This document shows, piece after piece, positions 41,818-50,582 of a DNA stretch of 64,000 nucleotides. Position 1 is the first letter of the stretch. Each line of letters starts with the position of its first letter. This DNA comes from Clostridium_AD sp051278035 (GTDB lineage: Bacteria > Bacillota > Clostridia > Clostridiales > Clostridiaceae), in contig NZ_JBNMNU010000002.1 of the NCBI RefSeq assembly GCF_051278035.1, positions 1-64,000 on the forward strand. Reading direction: 5' to 3'. Made by a program: the position numbers and the translations under genes. The notes beneath the pieces are model-generated. The model saw nothing but the letters and a program-made list of their open reading frames with translations. It did no database searches and was not told the origin of the DNA.

Positions 41818-42506
41818 TTACGCAGTGGTTAGATATATTATCAAAGCTCATTTCTGAAAGTTTTTGGCTTGCACCTTTAATTGCACTTTTTGCAGGTTTA
41901 TTAACCTCATTTACACCCTGTGCACTTACTAGTGTTCCCCTTGTTATTGGCTACGTAGGTGGAACTGGGAACAATGATACAAAAAAAGCATTTAAGCTAT
42001 CACTAGTTTTTGCTTCTGGGATGGCAGTTACTTTCACAATTCTAGGCGCCATGGCGTCTATTTTAGGAAAGCTTATGGGAACATCAAGTTCCCTTTGGTA
42101 TATTGCACTAGGTATTCTTATGGTACTTATGGCACTTCAAGTGTGGGAGATATATAATTTTATACCATCAGCTACTTTAACAAGCAAAAAACCAAAACGA
42201 GGTTATATAGGCGCTTTTGTAGCAGGAGTACTAGGAGGTATATTTTCATCGCCATGTTCAACTCCAGTACTTATAGTATTACTTTCTATAGTAGCAAAGG
42301 AAGGCAATATTGCAGGGGGATTACTACTTTTACTATTATATTCAATAGGACATAGTTTCCTAGTTATATTAGCAGGAACATCAGTTGGTTTTGTAACAAA
42401 ACTTACTTCAAGTAATAAATACAATACATTTAGTAAAGCGTTAAAATATATTATGGGCACAGTTATTTTGCTTATTGCTTTTTATATGTTTTATCTAGGA
42501 CTTTAG
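41814..42506 (+). CDS. ccdA: CcdA/DsbD-type thiol-electron transporter
   Basis: A 230-residue membrane protein with six helices that carries reducing equivalents across the membrane. Conserved pieces are LTSFTPCALTSVPLVIGYVG with the first redox Cys, and SSPCSTPVLIVLL with the second. It overlaps the thioredoxin-like gene by 4 bp. The CoA-disulfide-reductase gene starts 36 bp later. The trio looks like a thiol-redox relay. Confidence 0.93.
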   Translation: MITQWLDILSKLISESFWLAPLIALFAGLLTSFTPCALTSVPLVIGYVGGTGNNDTKKAFKLSLVFASGMAVTFTILGAMASILGKLMGTSSSLWYIALGILMVLMALQVWEIYNFIPSATLTSKKPKRGYIGAFVAGVLGGIFSSPCSTPVLIVLLSIVAKEGNIAGGLLLLLLYSIGHSFLVILAGTSVGFVTKLTSSNKYNTFSKALKYIMGTVILLIAFYMFYLGL

Positions 42507-42542
42507 ATATATAATTTTTTATAAACTAAGGAGGCAAAAACA

Positions 42543-44189
42543 ATGAAAATAGTAATTATAGGTGCAGTAGCAGCTGGAACTTCGGCGGCTGCAAAGGCAA
42601 GAAGAAACGATGAAGATGCAGAAATAATTATATTTGATAAAGATACGGATATATCTTACTCAGGGTGTGGGCTTCCATATTACATTGGAAATAAAGTAAA
42701 AAACAGAGCTGAGATAGTTCCAAGGGATTCTGATTACTTTAAGAAAAAATATAATGTAGACGTGTTCACGGGACATGAAGTTTTAAACTTAGATGCTACA
42801 GAAAAGAAATTAACTGTGAGAAATTTAAAGACTGATGAGGTTTTTATTGAAAATTTTGATAAACTTGTTATAGCTACAGGAGCTAGTGCATTTATACCTA
42901 ATATTTTTGGTGTTCATAAGGCGAATGTATTTTATTTAAGAAACGTTCAGAGTGCTGATAGAATTAAAGCATTTATAAATAAAAACAGTCCTAAAAAGGT
43001 AGTGATTGTGGGGTCAGGATTTATAGGTCTTGAAATGACTGAAAACCTGAAGGAATTAGGTATTGAGGTTACTGTAGTTGAACTTGCTCCTCAAGTTATG
43101 CCTGCTATGGACAAAGATATGTCAATATATATTGAAAATTATTTAAAAGAAAAAGATGTTAAAATTGTTTTAGGAGACAGTGTAGTTTCTATTGAAAGGG
43201 AATTCCCAAGCACGAAAGTAATATTAAGTAGTGGAAGAGAAGTAGAAACAGATTTTGTCATTATGGCCGTAGGAATTAAGCCTAATATTCAGCTTGCTAA
43301 GGATGCTGGAATAGAAATTGGTGAAACTGGAGCAATTAAAGTAAATAAGAAAATGAAGACTAACTTTAATTATATATATGCATGTGGAGATTGCGCAGAA
43401 AGTTATTCATGTGTAACAGGAAAAAGTATTTATAGACCACTAGGTTCTACTGCAAATAAAACAGGAAGAATAGTAGGAGAAGCATTGAATGGTGGAAAAC
43501 TTGAATTCAGAGGAATCCTTGGAACTGGAATTTTCAGGGTTTTTGACATGGCTATTGCAAGCACTGGGTTAAGTGAAAAAGAAGCAATAAAGGAAGGTTA
43601 TGAAGTAGCTGTTTGTCATAATACAAAGCCTGATAAGGCAACTTATTATGGTGGTGAAGATATGACAATTAAGGCAGTTGCAGATAAAAATACAGGCAAG
43701 CTGCTTGGAGTTCAGATTGTTGGTACAAATGGTGTTGATAAAAGAATTGATGTGTTTGTAACGGCAATAACCTTTGGGGCTTGCGCTTCGGATTTATTCC
43801 ATCTTGATTTAGCTTATGCACCACCATTCTCAATAGCTAAGGACCCTGTTATGTATACGGGAATGATTCTAGACAATGCAATAAATAAAGGTAGAAAACT
43901 TATAACACCAGAGAAACTTGATACACTTATTAAAGATGATAAAAATGTTATTGTAATAGATACAAGAATAGAAAAGCAGTACTGCGATGCTCATATGGAA
44001 GTTGCAATTAATATTCCTCATGCAGAAATTAGAGAAAAGTGTAATGAACTAGATAGTGAAAAAATTATTATAACTTACTGTAATAAAGGTATAACTGGAA
44101 ATGCAGTTCAGAATATATTAATTAATAGGGGATTTAAAAAAGTATATAATATATCTGGTGGATATAAAAATTATAGTTCGCAAAAATAA
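42543..44189 (+). CDS. CoA-disulfide reductase-like flavoprotein with rhodanese domain
   Basis: A 548-residue FAD/NAD(P)H oxidoreductase fused to a C-terminal rhodanese domain. FAD motif GAVAAGTSAAAK at the start, single active-site Cys42 in YSGCGLPYY, the NAD motif VGSGFIGLEM near 157, and the FAD-binding YACGDCAE. The rhodanese part (about 465-548) has Cys513 in TYCNKGI. CoADR-RHD enzymes reduce CoA disulfide, CoA persulfide or polysulfide. It starts after AAGGAGG. With CcdA and thioredoxin it points to persulfide or disulfide stress, perhaps caused by arsenic. Confidence 0.93.
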   Translation: MKIVIIGAVAAGTSAAAKARRNDEDAEIIIFDKDTDISYSGCGLPYYIGNKVKNRAEIVPRDSDYFKKKYNVDVFTGHEVLNLDATEKKLTVRNLKTDEVFIENFDKLVIATGASAFIPNIFGVHKANVFYLRNVQSADRIKAFINKNSPKKVVIVGSGFIGLEMTENLKELGIEVTVVELAPQVMPAMDKDMSIYIENYLKEKDVKIVLGDSVVSIEREFPSTKVILSSGREVETDFVIMAVGIKPNIQLAKDAGIEIGETGAIKVNKKMKTNFNYIYACGDCAESYSCVTGKSIYRPLGSTANKTGRIVGEALNGGKLEFRGILGTGIFRVFDMAIASTGLSEKEAIKEGYEVAVCHNTKPDKATYYGGEDMTIKAVADKNTGKLLGVQIVGTNGVDKRIDVFVTAITFGACASDLFHLDLAYAPPFSIAKDPVMYTGMILDNAINKGRKLITPEKLDTLIKDDKNVIVIDTRIEKQYCDAHMEVAINIPHAEIREKCNELDSEKIIITYCNKGITGNAVQNILINRGFKKVYNISGGYKNYSSQK

Positions 44190-44286
44190 ACAAATTGAAT
44201 ATTTTATAAATGAGAAGTTAACACTATAACAAAACATTTCGGTATGACAGCGAATTTTATACAAATTAACTAAAGGAGAGATCTTT

Positions 44287-44493
44287 ATGGAATGGGAATA
44301 TAAAGTTATAAAAACAGAAGAAGTTTTGGATTTAAGGGAGCCAATAAAGTTGCAACAGCAGCTAAATGATTATGGCAAGCAGGGTTGGGAACTTGTAGGT
44401 TTTGCCTTTCCACCTCAAGTAGGAGAGGGTTGGATGGCCAAATCAGATACAGATTCAGATTCAGCTATATTTAAAAGGCAACTATCTAATTAA
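44287..44493 (+). CDS. DUF4177 protein
   Basis: A 68-residue protein starting MEWEYKVIKTE and containing LNDYGKQGWELVGFAFP, the signature of DUF4177. These small beta-alpha proteins have no established role. It starts after AAAGGAGAG and is followed by a strong terminator. Stand-alone gene. Confidence 0.85.
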   Translation: MEWEYKVIKTEEVLDLREPIKLQQQLNDYGKQGWELVGFAFPPQVGEGWMAKSDTDSDSAIFKRQLSN

Positions 44494-44512
44494 GTTAAAA
44501 GCTAAGCCTTTT

Positions 44513-44553
44513 AAGAATGGCAACATCTTTGTAGATGTTGCCATTCTCATTTA
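44513..44553 (+). terminator. Terminator after DUF4177 gene
   Basis: GAATGGCAACATCT, TTGT loop, AGATGTTGCCATTC, then TCATTT. Confidence 0.9.
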
Positions 44554-44623
44554 AGCTCAAAAAACCACTTCGTGACTCCAGGTGACGACCAATAAATGAT
44601 GCTTATAATATAATGATAAAGTG

Positions 44624-44661
44624 TTGACAAAATAGGTAGTTAATATTAGTATATGAGTATA
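44624..44661 (+). promoter_or_regulatory. ars operon promoter and ArsR operator
   Basis: TTGACA (44624-44629), 17-bp spacer, TAGTAT (44647-44652). GTATATGAGTATA (44649-44661) overlaps the -10 and matches the operator half of the first arsR promoter except for one base. Confidence 0.85.
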
Positions 44662-44722
44662 GACAAATATAAAAATATACAAATTATGGTTAGAATCTAA
44701 CATAAAAAAGGAGAATCATTAT

Positions 44723-45145
44723 ATGAAACCAAAAGTAGCATTTATATGTGTACACAATTCGTGCAGATCACAAATGGCAGAGGCACTGGGAAAACAATTT
44801 GCGTCACAGGTGTTTGAATCATATTCAGCAGGTACTGAAACTAAGCCACAAATTAACCAAGACGCGGTGAGAATAATAAAGGATTTATATAAGTTAGACA
44901 TGAATGAAACTCACACATCCAAATTAATAGATGATATACCAGAAGCGGATGTTGTTATAAAAATGGGATGTAATGTAGTTTGCCCGCTAATGGTCCACAA
45001 ACATGAAGAAGATTGGGGACTAGATGACCCTACTGGGAAATCTGACGCAGAATTTATAAAGACTGCAAAAATAATCGAAGAGAAGGTAAAAGATTTAAAG
45101 AAAAGAATTGAAAACGATGAAATTAATTTAAGTGGAAAAATGTAA
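44723..45145 (+). CDS. arsC: Arsenate reductase (thioredoxin-coupled)
   Basis: Reduces arsenate to arsenite in the cytoplasm. 140 residues of the low-molecular-weight phosphatase type: P-loop CVHNSCRS with nucleophile Cys9, and the two relay cysteines in MGCNVVCPLM. The DPTGKSD motif near residue 101 is the conserved Asp loop. It is the first gene of the ars operon. Its stop overlaps the arsR start by one base. Confidence 0.96.
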   Translation: MKPKVAFICVHNSCRSQMAEALGKQFASQVFESYSAGTETKPQINQDAVRIIKDLYKLDMNETHTSKLIDDIPEADVVIKMGCNVVCPLMVHKHEEDWGLDDPTGKSDAEFIKTAKIIEEKVKDLKKRIENDEINLSGKM

Positions 45146-45480
45146 TGGTAGATATATTTAAAGCATTAGCAGAAGAAAATAGACTTCGAATATTATCATT
45201 GCTTATGGACGGTGAAATGTGCGTATGTGAAATTGAACAGTGTCTAAATATGAATCAATCAAATGTTTCCAGGCATCTAACGGCGCTTAAAAGATCTGGA
45301 ATTCTTGAGGGCTATAAAAAAGCACAGTGGGTATATTACAAAATAGATAATAACTTTATAGAAAAAAAACCGGATCTATTTGCTTATTTAACAAAAGAAC
45401 TTAGAAAATTAAACTCTTATAGTAGTGATTGCGAAAGATTGGGTAAATGTAAACTTCAGGACTTATGTGGTGACAAATAG
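45145..45480 (+). CDS. arsR: ArsR-family arsenical repressor (second copy)
   Basis: A 111-residue winged-helix repressor with the As(III)/Sb(III) site EMCVCEIEQC (about 28-37; three cysteines) and recognition helix in NQSNVSRHLTALKRSGIL. It shares the base A with the arsC stop (TAATG). It should bind the operator upstream of arsC and release on arsenite. C-terminal cysteines (SDCERLGKCKLQDLC) could add metal ligands. Confidence 0.95.
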   Translation: MVDIFKALAEENRLRILSLLMDGEMCVCEIEQCLNMNQSNVSRHLTALKRSGILEGYKKAQWVYYKIDNNFIEKKPDLFAYLTKELRKLNSYSSDCERLGKCKLQDLCGDK

Positions 45481-45538
45481 GAGATATTATATATTCCAAA
45501 TTATAAATATAATTATTGTGAATTAAGGAGTGATTAAT

Positions 45539-46603
45539 ATGGAAGAAGTAAAAGAACCTAGAATTGGATTTTTTCAAAAATATTTAACAGTTTGGGTAGC
45601 TATTTGTATGGTAGTTGGTGTTCTTATTGGAAAGTTTATTCCAGTAATTCCCGGATTTTTAAATAAGTTTGAGTATGCGAAAGTTTCAATACCTACAGCT
45701 ATACTTATTTGGATAATGATTTATCCAATGATGATGAAGGTAGACTTTCAAAGCGTTAAAGATGTTGGCAAGAACCCCAAAGGTTTATATGTAACATGGA
45801 TAACAAATTGGCTTATAAAACCATTTACAATGTATGGAATAGCTTCGTTTTTCTTTTTTGTAGTATTCAAAGCATTTATAACGCCAGAACTAGCAACGAA
45901 ATATCTTGCAGGAACAATCTTACTAGGAGCTGCTCCCTGTACTGCCATGGTATTTGTATGGAGTCATCTTACAAAAGGTAATCCGGCTTATACCGTTGTG
46001 CAAGTAGCAACAAATGATTTGATTATATTGGTCGCGTTCATTCCTATCGTTAAATTTCTTTTAGGTGTTAGTAATATTACTGTTCCTTGGAACACACTGA
46101 TTTTATCAGTGGTTTTATTTGTTGTTATTCCTCTAGCTTTTGGAATTTTGACTAGAATTATGGTAACAAAGAAAAAAGGCCTAGAATATTTTGAAAATGA
46201 CTTCTTGCATAAGTTTGATAATGCAACTACTATTGGATTACTACTTATGCTTATATTGCTATTCTCATTTCAAGGTGAAACCATATTAAATAATCCATTG
46301 CATATTTTACTAATAGCAGTTCCTCTAACTATACAAACATTTTTTATATTCTTTATTTCTTATTTAACAAGTAAAAAGCTAAGACTAACACATGATATTG
46401 CAGCACCAGCTGGAATGATTGGAGCGTCTAACTTTTTTGAACTTGCAGTTGCAGTTGCCATTGCACTGTTCGGGATAGACTCCCCAGCAGCACTTGCTAC
46501 AGTGGTAGGAGTATTAGTTGAAGTTCCAGTAATGCTGATTCTTGTAAGAATAGCAAACAAAACCAGCCATTGGTTTCCAGAACCTGTAGTTCAAAACAAG
46601 TAA
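45539..46603 (+). CDS. acr3: Arsenite efflux permease, ACR3 family
   Basis: Membrane exporter of arsenite, 354 residues with ten helices. The conserved cysteine is in LLGAAPCTAMVFVWS, and the second-half motif is AGMIGASNFFELAVAVAIAL. ATG 45539 is used; GTG 45530 overlaps AAGGAG. It probably works with the ArsA ATPase encoded downstream, which converts it to an ATP-driven pump. It is often labelled arsB in genome annotation. Confidence 0.95.
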   Translation: MEEVKEPRIGFFQKYLTVWVAICMVVGVLIGKFIPVIPGFLNKFEYAKVSIPTAILIWIMIYPMMMKVDFQSVKDVGKNPKGLYVTWITNWLIKPFTMYGIASFFFFVVFKAFITPELATKYLAGTILLGAAPCTAMVFVWSHLTKGNPAYTVVQVATNDLIILVAFIPIVKFLLGVSNITVPWNTLILSVVLFVVIPLAFGILTRIMVTKKKGLEYFENDFLHKFDNATTIGLLLMLILLFSFQGETILNNPLHILLIAVPLTIQTFFIFFISYLTSKKLRLTHDIAAPAGMIGASNFFELAVAVAIALFGIDSPAALATVVGVLVEVPVMLILVRIANKTSHWFPEPVVQNK

Positions 46604-46630
46604 TAATAAATATGATTGGAGAGATTATAA

Positions 46631-46984
46631 ATGAAAAAAATGCAAATATTTGAAGCTGCTATGTGTTGCTCCACAGGTCTTTGTGGAGTAGGCGTTGACC
46701 CTGAGCTTTTAAGGATTTCAACTGTTCTTAGTTCACTTAAAAAGAGAGGAGTTGAGGTCGAGAGATTTAACCTCTCAGGCTCACCGCAGGAGTTTGTAGA
46801 TAATAAAGTAGTTAACATGTTTATTATGGAAAAGGGTGTCGATGAGTTCCCGATTACTGTCCTAGATGGTGAAATAGTTCTAGTGGGCAAGTATCCAACA
46901 AATGAAGAATTAGCGAAATTTTTAGATGTAGAAATGAACTTTTTAAGCGAAAAACATAAGAGCTTTAAAATAAAATCGACTTAA
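46631..46984 (+). CDS. arsD: Arsenite metallochaperone ArsD
   Basis: A 117-residue cytoplasmic carrier that hands arsenite to ArsA. The metal-binding cysteines Cys12, Cys13 and Cys18 are in MCCSTGLCG. The start follows TTGGAGAG. It sits directly before arsA, its known partner. Confidence 0.96.
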   Translation: MKKMQIFEAAMCCSTGLCGVGVDPELLRISTVLSSLKKRGVEVERFNLSGSPQEFVDNKVVNMFIMEKGVDEFPITVLDGEIVLVGKYPTNEELAKFLDVEMNFLSEKHKSFKIKST

Positions 46985-47007
46985 TTATGAAACAGGAGGT
47001 AACTCAC

Positions 47008-48750
47008 ATGGAAATTTTTAATCCACAAAATATAAAACTTTCAAAATATCTATTTTATACAGGTAAGGGCGGCGTAGGCAAAACTTCAACTGCTTGCGCT
47101 ACAGCAGTAAATCTTGCTGACAGAGGAAAAAAAGTACTCCTAATTAGTACCGACCCTGCATCAAATCTGCAAGATGTTTTTAATGTTGAGCTTAACAATA
47201 AGGGTGTCCAAATTAAAGAAGTGCCGAATCTTGTTGTTGTAAACCTTGACCCAATAAAGGCAGCGGCAGAACATAGAGAGAGTGTTATTGCCCCTTACCG
47301 TGGTAAACTTCCTGATGCAGTGCTTAATAACATGGAAGAACAGCTTTCTGGTTCTTGTACTGTTGAAATAGCAGCCTTTAATGAGTTTTCAAAATTCATT
47401 ACAGATGAAAAAGTTCAGGAAGAATATGACCATATTATATTTGATACTGCGCCAACAGGGCACACACTTAGAATGCTTCAGTTACCAGCAGCATGGAGTA
47501 ATTTCATTAGTGAAAACACACATGGTGCATCTTGCCTCGGTCAATTATCGGGTTTAGAGAGTCAAAGGGAAATATATAAAAAAGCAGTAGAAACATTAGG
47601 TGATGCAGTATTAACAACCCTAATTATCATTGCTCGTCCAGAAAGTACCCCACTAAAAGAAGCGGAAAGAGCATCAAAAGAACTTTCAGATATCGGAGTG
47701 AACAATCAAACGATGATAATTAATGGTGTAATGAGTTCTTATGATGATAGCATATCCGAAAGTCTGTATAAGAAACAACAAAAATCACTAAGGGAAATAC
47801 CACAAGGATTAGAAGGAATTAGCACTTATATGGTGCCTCTTAGAGCCTACAGTATAACAGGCATGGAAAATGTAAGGGCACTTCTTACTAAAGATAGTTA
47901 TAATGCACGCAGTGAAAAGATAAATGCAGAAGCCATTCCGGGACTTAAAGACGTCATTGAAGACCTATACAAAAGCAATAAAAAGGTGATATTCACCATG
48001 GGTAAGGGCGGGGTAGGCAAAACTACAATTGCAGCTGCTATTGCACTGGGATTATCGGCAAAGGGAAAAAAGGTACACCTTACTACAACTGATCCTGCAG
48101 CTCACCTTAAATATATCATTAATGAGAGTAGTAATATAACTATGAGCCATATTGATGAAAATTCTGAACTAGAAAAATATAAAAGTGAAGTACTTTCAAA
48201 AGCAAGAGAAACAATGGCTGATGATGATATAGCATACGTAGAGGAGGATTTGCGGTCTCCATGCACACAGGAGATTGCGGTGTTTAGAGCTTTTGCGGAA
48301 ATAATTGATAAGGCCGAAGATGAAATTGTTGTAGTGGATACTGCTCCAACAGGACACACGCTGCTTTTACTCGATTCTACTCAAAGCTATAATAAGGAAA
48401 TCAAACGTTCACAAGGAGATGTTCCAAAAGCTGTTAGGAAACTATTACCTCGTCTTAAAAATGAAAATGAAACTGAGGTAATAATTGTAACTCTGGCTGA
48501 AGCTACGCCTGTATATGAAGCAACACGTCTTGAAGAAGATTTGAAACGTGCTAAAATTGCTACAAAATGGTGGGTCATTAATTCATCACTACATGCTACG
48601 AGAACTACAAATAAATTGCTGTCTGCAAAGGCAAGTAATGAAATTGAGTGGATTAACAAGGTTTATGAACACGCAAATGGTAAATTTGCTATAATTCCTT
48701 GGAGCGCAGATGAAATTAAAGGAGATAAGTTAAAAGAGTTATTATTGTAG
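47008..48750 (+). CDS. arsA: Arsenite-stimulated pump ATPase ArsA
   Basis: ATPase of 580 residues made of two homologous halves, with P-loops GKGGVGKT at 19-26 and GKGGVGKT at about 332-339, and the DTAPTGHTLR/DTAPTGHTLL signatures after each. Metalloid-binding cysteines Cys117 (SGSCTVEIA), Cys176 (GASCLG) and Cys419 (SPCTQEIA) correspond to the three of the Escherichia coli enzyme. ATG 47008 follows CAGGAGG; ATG 46987 is also in frame. It completes arsC-arsR-acr3-arsD-arsA. Confidence 0.97.
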   Translation: MEIFNPQNIKLSKYLFYTGKGGVGKTSTACATAVNLADRGKKVLLISTDPASNLQDVFNVELNNKGVQIKEVPNLVVVNLDPIKAAAEHRESVIAPYRGKLPDAVLNNMEEQLSGSCTVEIAAFNEFSKFITDEKVQEEYDHIIFDTAPTGHTLRMLQLPAAWSNFISENTHGASCLGQLSGLESQREIYKKAVETLGDAVLTTLIIIARPESTPLKEAERASKELSDIGVNNQTMIINGVMSSYDDSISESLYKKQQKSLREIPQGLEGISTYMVPLRAYSITGMENVRALLTKDSYNARSEKINAEAIPGLKDVIEDLYKSNKKVIFTMGKGGVGKTTIAAAIALGLSAKGKKVHLTTTDPAAHLKYIINESSNITMSHIDENSELEKYKSEVLSKARETMADDDIAYVEEDLRSPCTQEIAVFRAFAEIIDKAEDEIVVVDTAPTGHTLLLLDSTQSYNKEIKRSQGDVPKAVRKLLPRLKNENETEVIIVTLAEATPVYEATRLEEDLKRAKIATKWWVINSSLHATRTTNKLLSAKASNEIEWINKVYEHANGKFAIIPWSADEIKGDKLKELLL

Positions 48751-49052
48751 TTGTGTGTCCATTTTAGAGAATATAAGTAGCCATGATAATTGGTCCTCAT
48801 TTTATATGTGTATAGGAATAATTTTCTGTGTAATAAATTGGATGTGATATCATTACACAAATATGTTGTACTTAACATATAGGTAAGGTATACTACAATA
48901 GAACTTTTAATGCCAAAACACACTAGCATAGTAGCTAGTTGCTTTTCGTGAGATTTATAATAGGTTCAAACTATAAAATATAGAAAAGCGAGGCGTTAAT
49001 TATTAGGAAAACACTAAAAAATGAATGGTTATCAAATATTAATAAAGATGTT
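48751..49052. other. Gap between arsA and SulP gene
   Basis: About 300 bp. A short hairpin ACTAGC/GCTAGT near 48922-48940 could be a weak terminator. The last 50 bp appear to encode the true N-terminus of the SulP protein without a normal start codon. Confidence 0.5.
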
Positions 49053-50462
49053 ATGGCAGGAATAGTTGTGGCATTGGCACTTATTCCAGAGGCAATAGGA
49101 TTTTCCATAGTAGCTGGAGTAGACCCGATGGTGGGAATATATGGAGCTGTATGTATGGCGATTGTTACCGCAATATTAGGTGGCAGAATGGGAATGATTT
49201 CAGCAGCTACTGGAGCAATGGCTCTTATATTGGCAGGATTATTTAAAGCGCATGGAATAGAGTATATGCTAGTTGCAACAATATTCGCCGGAATAATACA
49301 AATCTTTCTCGGAATTATTCGCGTAAATAGGTTAATGAAATTCATCCCTCATCCTGTAATGATCGGATTTGTTAATGCACTTGGAATACTCATATTTATG
49401 GCTCAGTTGCCATCCTTTAATGGAGAAAATTGGACGATGTATGCAATGGTTGTAGTGGGACTTGCAATAATATATTTATTTCCATATATAACAAAGGCTG
49501 TTCCATCTCCATTAGTAGCTATTATAGTGGTAAGTGCTATAGCTATATTTTCCGGTAGTGGTGTTAGAACTGTAGGTGATATGGGAACAATAACAAACAG
49601 CTTGCCAAGTTTATTAATCCCTAATGTGGTTTTATCACTTAATACATTAAAGATTATATTTCCTTATGCTATATCACTAGCATTTGTGGGACTTATCGAA
49701 TCATTATTAACAGCAGAAATTGTTGATGGAATGACAGATACAAGAAGTAATAAGACCAGGGAATGTATATCGCAAGGTATAGGAAATATAGTGGTCGGTT
49801 TATTTGGCGGAATGGCCGCTTGTGCAATGATTGGACAATCAGTTATTAATGTTAAATCTGGTGGAAGAACTAGGCTATCATCGTTAACAGCAGGAGTAGT
49901 TTTAATGTTTCTAATAATTGTTTTAAATAGCCTTGTGGTTCAAATTCCACTGGCGGCATTAGTAGCTGTTATGATTATGGTTTCAGTAAGCACATTTGAC
50001 TGGAACTCATTAAAAACTATGAATAAAGTTCCTACACAAGATACTGTAGTAATGCTAGTTACAGTTGTAACAGTTATATTTACTCATAATCTTGCTATTG
50101 GAGTTTTTGTTGGTGTGGTTTTAAGTTGCATGTTCTTTGTATCAAAGGTTGCCAAAATCAATATAGAATATACAATAGACAGAGAAAATGGCGAAGCTGT
50201 ATACAAGGTTCATGGGCAATTATTCTTTGCCTCAGCAAAACATTTTGTTGATGATTTTAGATACGATAAAAACAAAAAAACTGTTCACATTGATTTTTCA
50301 AATTCTCATATTTGGGATCATTCAGCGGTTAATGCTATAGAAAAAGTGGTTTTAAAGTATCATAAAATGGGAATTAAAGTTCATATAGTAGGGGCAAATA
50401 CTGATAGTATGAGTATTTTAGACCAGGTTGCAATGTTTAATAAACCTGGTGGATTAGACTGA
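49053..50462 (+). CDS. SulP-family anion transporter with STAS domain
   Basis: Membrane transporter, probably for sulfate or bicarbonate. From the ATG given it has 469 residues, about ten helices with GIVVALALIPEAIGFSIVAG and GLIESLLTAEIVDGMT, and a C-terminal STAS domain (about 370-465). Homologues have about 15-18 more N-terminal residues. The same frame upstream reads IRKTLKNEWLSNINKDV, which fits, but holds no ATG, GTG or TTG before a stop codon at 48980-48982. An ATT at 48999 or 49002 about 8 nt after GAGG may be the start. Confidence 0.88.
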   Translation: MAGIVVALALIPEAIGFSIVAGVDPMVGIYGAVCMAIVTAILGGRMGMISAATGAMALILAGLFKAHGIEYMLVATIFAGIIQIFLGIIRVNRLMKFIPHPVMIGFVNALGILIFMAQLPSFNGENWTMYAMVVVGLAIIYLFPYITKAVPSPLVAIIVVSAIAIFSGSGVRTVGDMGTITNSLPSLLIPNVVLSLNTLKIIFPYAISLAFVGLIESLLTAEIVDGMTDTRSNKTRECISQGIGNIVVGLFGGMAACAMIGQSVINVKSGGRTRLSSLTAGVVLMFLIIVLNSLVVQIPLAALVAVMIMVSVSTFDWNSLKTMNKVPTQDTVVMLVTVVTVIFTHNLAIGVFVGVVLSCMFFVSKVAKINIEYTIDRENGEAVYKVHGQLFFASAKHFVDDFRYDKNKKTVHIDFSNSHIWDHSAVNAIEKVVLKYHKMGIKVHIVGANTDSMSILDQVAMFNKPGGLD

Positions 50463-50493
50463 TAAAGCGGACACTAAAAACATCGTAATTATA

Positions 50494-50534
50494 GACTCTT
50501 ATTTAGTGGTTTAGGCTAAATAGGAGTTTTCTAT
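50494..50534 (+). terminator. Terminator after SulP gene
   Basis: GACTCTTATTTAG, loop, CTAAATAGGAGTTTT, then CTATTTT. Confidence 0.82.
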
Positions 50535-50582
50535 TTTATACGAATGTATTGTTATAATAAATTTGCCTAAGGAGGTGTTTTT

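Noticed and set aside
46987..47007. Earlier ATG as arsA start
   Set aside because: The AGGAGG used for translation lies between the two ATGs, so only the second (47008) is correctly placed.
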